From Alphaproteobacteria bacterium (GTDB lineage: Bacteria; Pseudomonadota; Alphaproteobacteria; MPNO01; VGEU01): DNA of 32,889 nucleotides. The DNA is taken from contig VGEU01000027.1 in NCBI GenBank assembly GCA_016869145.1, positions 1 through 32,889 on the forward strand, given 5' to 3'. The position numbers and the translations under genes were made by a program. Below, one piece after another: positions 29,583-32,889 of the stretch; the stretch's first letter is position 1, and each line of letters starts with the position of its first letter. The notes under the pieces were generated by a model. It saw only the letters and a program-made list of their open reading frames with translations. It ran no database searches and was not told where the DNA came from.

Positions 29583-32180
29583 ATGGACACGCTCCAGACG
29601 CTCCTGGCCGGGCTCCGCGCCCATGGCGACCGCATCGCGCTCCACGCCTTCACGGCGGCGGGCGAGGAGCGGCTGAGCTATGCGGTGCTCTGCGACCAGG
29701 CCGAGCGCGTGGCGGCGGGCCTCGCCGGCGGGCTCGGGCTCAAGGCGGGCGACCGCGCCGCGATCGCCGCCGCCAACCGGCCGTCCTGGGTGGTGGTGCG
29801 GTTCGCGATGATCGCGGCCGGGGTGACCGCGGTGCCGCTCGACGACATGAGCGGGCCCGAGGACATCGCGCGCGCGCTCGACAACAGCGGCGCGACGGTC
29901 CTGTTCACGACGCGCGAGATGCTCTCGCGCCTCGCTCCGTTGCGGGCGCGTGCCGGGCTCCGGCTCATCGTCCTCGACGACGAGGATGCGGACGCGGTGC
30001 CGTCGTGGCGGAGCCTCGTCGCGGAGACGACGCGGCCGCAGCCGGTCTCGCGGCCCGAGGATATCGCGGCGCTCATCTACACCTCGGGCACCACCGGGGT
30101 CGCCAAGGGCGTGCCGCTCACCCACGCCAACATCCTCGCCAATGTGCGCTCGATGGCATCGGGCGGTTTCGCCGGAACGGGCGACCGTGTGCTCCTGCCG
30201 CTGCCGCTTCATCACGCCTTTCCGTTCATCGTCGGCCTCGTGCTGCCGTTCGTCCTCGGCGCGACGGTGTTGATGCCGGCGAGCGTCGCCGGCCCCGACA
30301 TCGCGCGCGCGCTCAAGGACGGGCGTGCGACCGTGATGGTCGGCGTGCCGCGGCTCTACGAGGCTTTCGCCGCCGCGATCCGCGCGCGCCTCGCCACGAG
30401 CGGCGGGGGCGGCCGTCTGTTCGCGCGGCTCCTCGCGCTCTCGATCGCGCTCCGTCGTCGGTTCGGCTGGCGCGTCGGGCACGCCCTCCTCGCGCCGGTA
30501 CGCAACCGCGTCGCGCCCGATCTTCGCCTGATGGGATGCGGCGGCGCGAAGCTCGACGAGGCGGTCGCCTGGACGCTCGAAGGCCTCGGCTTCGAGGTGC
30601 TGACCGGCTACGGCCTGGTCGAGACCGCCTCGGTGAGCACCTACAACCGCCGCGGCCACGGGCGCATCGGTACCGAGGGCCTGCCGGGCGACGGCGTGGA
30701 GCTCCGCATCGCCGAGCCCGACGAGACCGGCGTCGGCGAGATCCAGATCCGCGGCCCGCATGTCTTCGCGGGCTATCACGACGATGCGCGCACCACGGCC
30801 GAGGTGTTCACTGCCGACGGTTGGTTCCGTTCCGGCGATCTCGGCCGGCTCGATGCCGGCTCCGTCGTCGTCGTCGGGCGCCGCAAGGAGGTGATCGTGC
30901 TTCCCGGCGGCAAGAACATCGGTCCCGAGGAAGTCGAGACCGCGCTGACCGCAAGCCCCTATGTCCAGGAGGCGGGCGTCCTCGAGAAGGATGGCGCGCT
31001 CGTCGCGCTGATCGTGCCCAACATGGCAGCGCTCCAGGCCTCCGAGACCGCGCGAATTGACCAGCTCCTTCGCGTCGCGGTGACCGAGAGCGTCGCCGGG
31101 CTCGCGCCCTATAAGCGCGTCTCGGGCTTCCGCATCCTGCGCGATCCGCTGCCCAAGACGCGGCTCGGCAAGATCCGGCGCTTCGCGCTCCCCGCGCTCT
31201 ACGCGGCGGCGGAAACGGCCGGGCGCACCGACCGCGCGCCGACCGAGGACGAGGCCCGACGGCTCGCGAGCGCGGAGGGCCGGCGCGTGATGGCGATCCT
31301 CGCGCGCCGTCATCCGGCCGAACCCATCACGCTCGACACCAGCCCGCAGCTCGACCTCGGCATCGACTCGCTCGCCTGGATCGAGCTCGCCGCCGAGATC
31401 GAGTCCGAGACCACGGTGGCGCTCGACGAGACGGTGCTGTCGCGCATCGTGACGGTGGGCGATCTCCTCCGCGAGGTGAGCGAGCGCGCGGCGACGACGG
31501 CGCCGGCGCCCGAGGCCCTGCCGCCATTCGCTCCGCTTCCGGCGACCGGGGCCGCGCGCGCGGCGGGGTTTCTGCTCCACGCCGGCGTGCGCCTGGCGAT
31601 GCGGCTCCTGTTCCGGCTCCGCGCCGAGGGCGCGCCACCGGTCCACAGCGGCCCCCTCCTCCTCGTCGCCAATCACGCGAGCGATCTCGATCCGTTCGCG
31701 ATCAGCGCGGCCATGCCGTGGCATTCGGCGCGGCGCTGCTGGTGGGGTGCGGAGGTGACGCGGATGTTCACGACCCGGCCACGCCGCTTCCTCGCCCGCG
31801 CGGCCCAGGTGTTCCCGGTCGACGACCGGCGGCCGACGGCGAGCCTCGCCCACGCCGAGGCGGTCCTGAAGAGCGGCCAGACGCTGGTCTGGTTCCCCGA
31901 ATCGTGGCGTTCGCCCGACGGCAGCCTGCAGGAATTCCTGCGCGGCGTCGGCGTGCTCGCGATTGCGTGCCGGCCGACCGTCGTCCCGGTCTGGATCGAG
32001 GGTGCGTTCGAGGCGATGCCGCGTCAGCGGCACTGGCCGCGTCTCATGCCGATCCGGGTGCGGTTCGGCGCGCCGGTGTCGGCGGATGCCTATGTCGCGT
32101 CGACGACGGAAGGCGATGCGGCGCGGGCGACCGCGGACGCGCTCCGAAGTCGGCTCGACGCCTTCTCGCACGCCGCCTGA
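29583..32180 (+). CDS. Fused acyl-AMP ligase, acyl carrier protein and PlsC-type acyltransferase
   Basis: This 865-residue protein has three parts. Residues 1-540 form an ANL acyl-AMP ligase (P-loop YTSGTTGVAKG 166-176, GYGLVET 342-348, SGDLG 417-421, catalytic Lys530). Residues about 560-635 form an acyl carrier protein with phosphopantetheine site Ser596 in DLGIDSL. Residues about 660-865 form a lysophospholipid-acyltransferase domain with NHASDLD (His698, Asp703), FPESWRS (771-777) and Pro802. The likely reaction is fatty acid plus ATP to acyl-AMP, loading of the built-in ACP, then transfer to a lysolipid. E. coli Aas joins the same activities in the opposite order and uses free ACP. GTG at 29574 is an alternative start. 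The neighbours suggest membrane lipid repair or synthesis of a special lipid. Confidence 0.92.
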   Translation: MDTLQTLLAGLRAHGDRIALHAFTAAGEERLSYAVLCDQAERVAAGLAGGLGLKAGDRAAIAAANRPSWVVVRFAMIAAGVTAVPLDDMSGPEDIARALDNSGATVLFTTREMLSRLAPLRARAGLRLIVLDDEDADAVPSWRSLVAETTRPQPVSRPEDIAALIYTSGTTGVAKGVPLTHANILANVRSMASGGFAGTGDRVLLPLPLHHAFPFIVGLVLPFVLGATVLMPASVAGPDIARALKDGRATVMVGVPRLYEAFAAAIRARLATSGGGGRLFARLLALSIALRRRFGWRVGHALLAPVRNRVAPDLRLMGCGGAKLDEAVAWTLEGLGFEVLTGYGLVETASVSTYNRRGHGRIGTEGLPGDGVELRIAEPDETGVGEIQIRGPHVFAGYHDDARTTAEVFTADGWFRSGDLGRLDAGSVVVVGRRKEVIVLPGGKNIGPEEVETALTASPYVQEAGVLEKDGALVALIVPNMAALQASETARIDQLLRVAVTESVAGLAPYKRVSGFRILRDPLPKTRLGKIRRFALPALYAAAETAGRTDRAPTEDEARRLASAEGRRVMAILARRHPAEPITLDTSPQLDLGIDSLAWIELAAEIESETTVALDETVLSRIVTVGDLLREVSERAATTAPAPEALPPFAPLPATGAARAAGFLLHAGVRLAMRLLFRLRAEGAPPVHSGPLLLVANHASDLDPFAISAAMPWHSARRCWWGAEVTRMFTTRPRRFLARAAQVFPVDDRRPTASLAHAEAVLKSGQTLVWFPESWRSPDGSLQEFLRGVGVLAIACRPTVVPVWIEGAFEAMPRQRHWPRLMPIRVRFGAPVSADAYVASTTEGDAARATADALRSRLDAFSHAA

Positions 32181-32190
32181 CCGCCCGGCA

Positions 32191-32685
32191 GTGGCCGTGC
32201 CCGAGCACATCTCCCGCTATCGCCGCGAAGGCGATGCCGTCCTGATCGAGATCATCGTCGACACGGTCCGTCAGCTCTATGCGACGCTCGATCCGGCACC
32301 GTTCCGGGACAAGGACCTCGACTCCGACGCCGAGACCTACATCGTCGCCTCGGCGCGCGAGTTCCCGCTGTCGACGCCGCTCCGGCTCGTCATTCATCTG
32401 CCGCCCGACCAGATCGCGGCGGCCGATGCGGCCAATATCGCGCGCTCGGTGCACGGCTATTTCGACTACCGGCTGTGGGCGACCCGCGCCGAACTCGCGA
32501 CGCTGATCCGCAATGGCTGGATCTCGCTCGCGATCGGTCTCAGCTTTCTGTTCGTCTGCATCACGATCCGCGAGGTGTTCTTCGCCGACCGGTCGGAAAC
32601 GCTGATGCGGATCGTCGCCGAATCGCTTCTGATCTTCGGCTGGGTCGCGATGTGGCACCCGCTCCAGATCTTTCTCTACGGCTGA
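32191..32685 (+). CDS. Two-helix membrane protein of unknown function, probably truncated by an in-frame stop
   Basis: The frame encodes 164 residues: a soluble N-terminal part (PLRLVIHLPPDQ at about 71-82) and two hydrophobic helices near 112-133 and 142-164, ending HPLQIFLYG. I believe this is a known uncharacterised family whose members continue with a short basic tail after a Trp-Trp-Pro motif. Here the codon after FLYG is TGA, and the same frame then reads WPVRRTARLFDK onwards to a TAG at 32764-32766. GTG at 32191 or 32197 begins it, 10 bp after the fusion gene, with no clear ribosome site. Function is unknown; co-transcription with the lipid fusion gene is likely. Confidence 0.75.
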   Translation: MAVPEHISRYRREGDAVLIEIIVDTVRQLYATLDPAPFRDKDLDSDAETYIVASAREFPLSTPLRLVIHLPPDQIAAADAANIARSVHGYFDYRLWATRAELATLIRNGWISLAIGLSFLFVCITIREVFFADRSETLMRIVAESLLIFGWVAMWHPLQIFLYG

Positions 32686-32766
32686 TGGCCGGTGCGCCGC
32701 ACGGCGCGGCTCTTCGACAAGCTCCGCGCGATCCCGGTCGAGATCCGCCCGGCGCGCAAACCCTAG
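32686..32766 (+). pseudogene. In-frame tail of the preceding membrane protein beyond a TGA stop
   Basis: Immediately after the TGA at 32683-32685 the same frame stays open for 26 codons (WPVRRTARLFDKL then AIPVEIRPARKP) and ends at TAG 32764-32766. The basic, helix-like content looks like the natural cytoplasmic end of the protein. A single TGG-to-TGA change would explain the split; sequencing error is the other explanation. Confidence 0.6.
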
Positions 32767-32889
32767 GGTCTGTACTCAATTTGGCTTACTGATTTGGGTT
32801 GGTGGTGATTCAAGGCTCTGATTTTGGGGAGCCTCGGATGAGAACGATTTATTGGCTGAATGATGCTGAATGGGCTCGGATTGAGCCGC
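32767..32889 (+). mobile_element. Left end of an IS5-family insertion sequence (runs off the window)
   Basis: From about 32767 the base composition drops sharply. GGGTCTGTACTC at the boundary is a plausible terminal inverted repeat start, followed by a transposase reading frame at 32838. The element abuts CTAG (32763-32766), which resembles the short target sites of IS5-group elements. The right end and second target copy lie outside the window. Confidence 0.6.
32838..32889 (+). CDS. IS5-family transposase, N-terminal fragment cut by the window edge
   Basis: Seventeen residues are visible, MRTIYWLNDAEWARIEP, matching the start of IS5-type DDE transposases (a WLxDAEWxRIEP pattern). GGGGAG lies about 7 bases upstream of the ATG. 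Codon use is less GC-rich than in neighbouring genes, as expected for a mobile element. Confidence 0.65.
   Translation, partial: MRTIYWLNDAEWARIEP

Noticed and set aside
28644-32210. A 1188-codon minus-strand open frame
   Set aside because: It runs antisense through the ligase/ACP/acyltransferase gene and out of phase through the CDP-alcohol phosphotransferase; composition is Arg-rich shadow with no recognisable motif.

Overview
The window is very GC-rich with strong GC/AT-skipping third positions, frequent GTG starts and 4-bp start/stop overlaps. It carries many acyl-CoA enzymes, an HAAT (Liv) ABC transporter and TRAP-type binding proteins. This fits a metabolically versatile proteobacterium, most likely an alphaproteobacterium; that placement is inferred from style and content, as no phylogenetic marker gene is present. 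No tRNA, rRNA, CRISPR array or prophage was seen. Only the last ~120 bases (an IS5-like element) have clearly lower GC.

Layout. (1) 274-1701 is an amidase on the minus strand, divergent from two tandem acyl-CoA dehydrogenases (1887-4266, plus). (2) 4306-12907 is all minus strand. In transcription order it holds a membrane fatty-acid hydroxylase, a complete livJ-H-M-G-F branched-chain/hydrophobic-acid transporter, a QueG-like 4Fe-4S protein, and an acyl-CoA ligase with an unusual helix-turn-helix-like N-terminus. (3) 13259-15613 (plus) is a small hydrolytic operon: alpha/beta hydrolase, metallo-beta-lactamase-fold hydrolase and FlK-type hotdog thioesterase. (4) 15610-28774 is a long collinear minus-strand block: LLM flavin monooxygenase, MetE-like methyltransferase, two paralogous TRAP binding proteins, a TetR regulator, a five-gene phenylacetyl-CoA-epoxidase-like oxygenase, an acyl-CoA ligase, a nitroreductase, an atypical crotonase and a benzoate-CoA-ligase-like enzyme. 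(5) 28859-32766 holds a CDP-alcohol phosphotransferase-fold protein divergent from a fused acyl-AMP ligase/ACP/PlsC acyltransferase, followed by a two-helix membrane protein with an in-frame stop, then the left end of an IS5-family element.

The most interesting system is the Paa-like oxygenase (20549-23099). PaaA-, PaaB- and PaaC-like subunits are present, but the PaaD maturation factor is split into two genes, a DUF59 half and a zinc-ribbon half, separated by the B and C genes. No PaaE reductase, PaaG, PaaZ or PaaK is in the window. Instead the operon continues with two non-PaaK CoA ligases, a flavin nitroreductase and a crotonase lacking both hydratase glutamates. I infer an acid activated to a CoA thioester, epoxidised or hydroxylated by the diiron enzyme, and processed by a non-standard route, under a TetR repressor whose N-terminus carries a seven-copy 5-residue repeat. 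The substrate cannot be told from the sequence.
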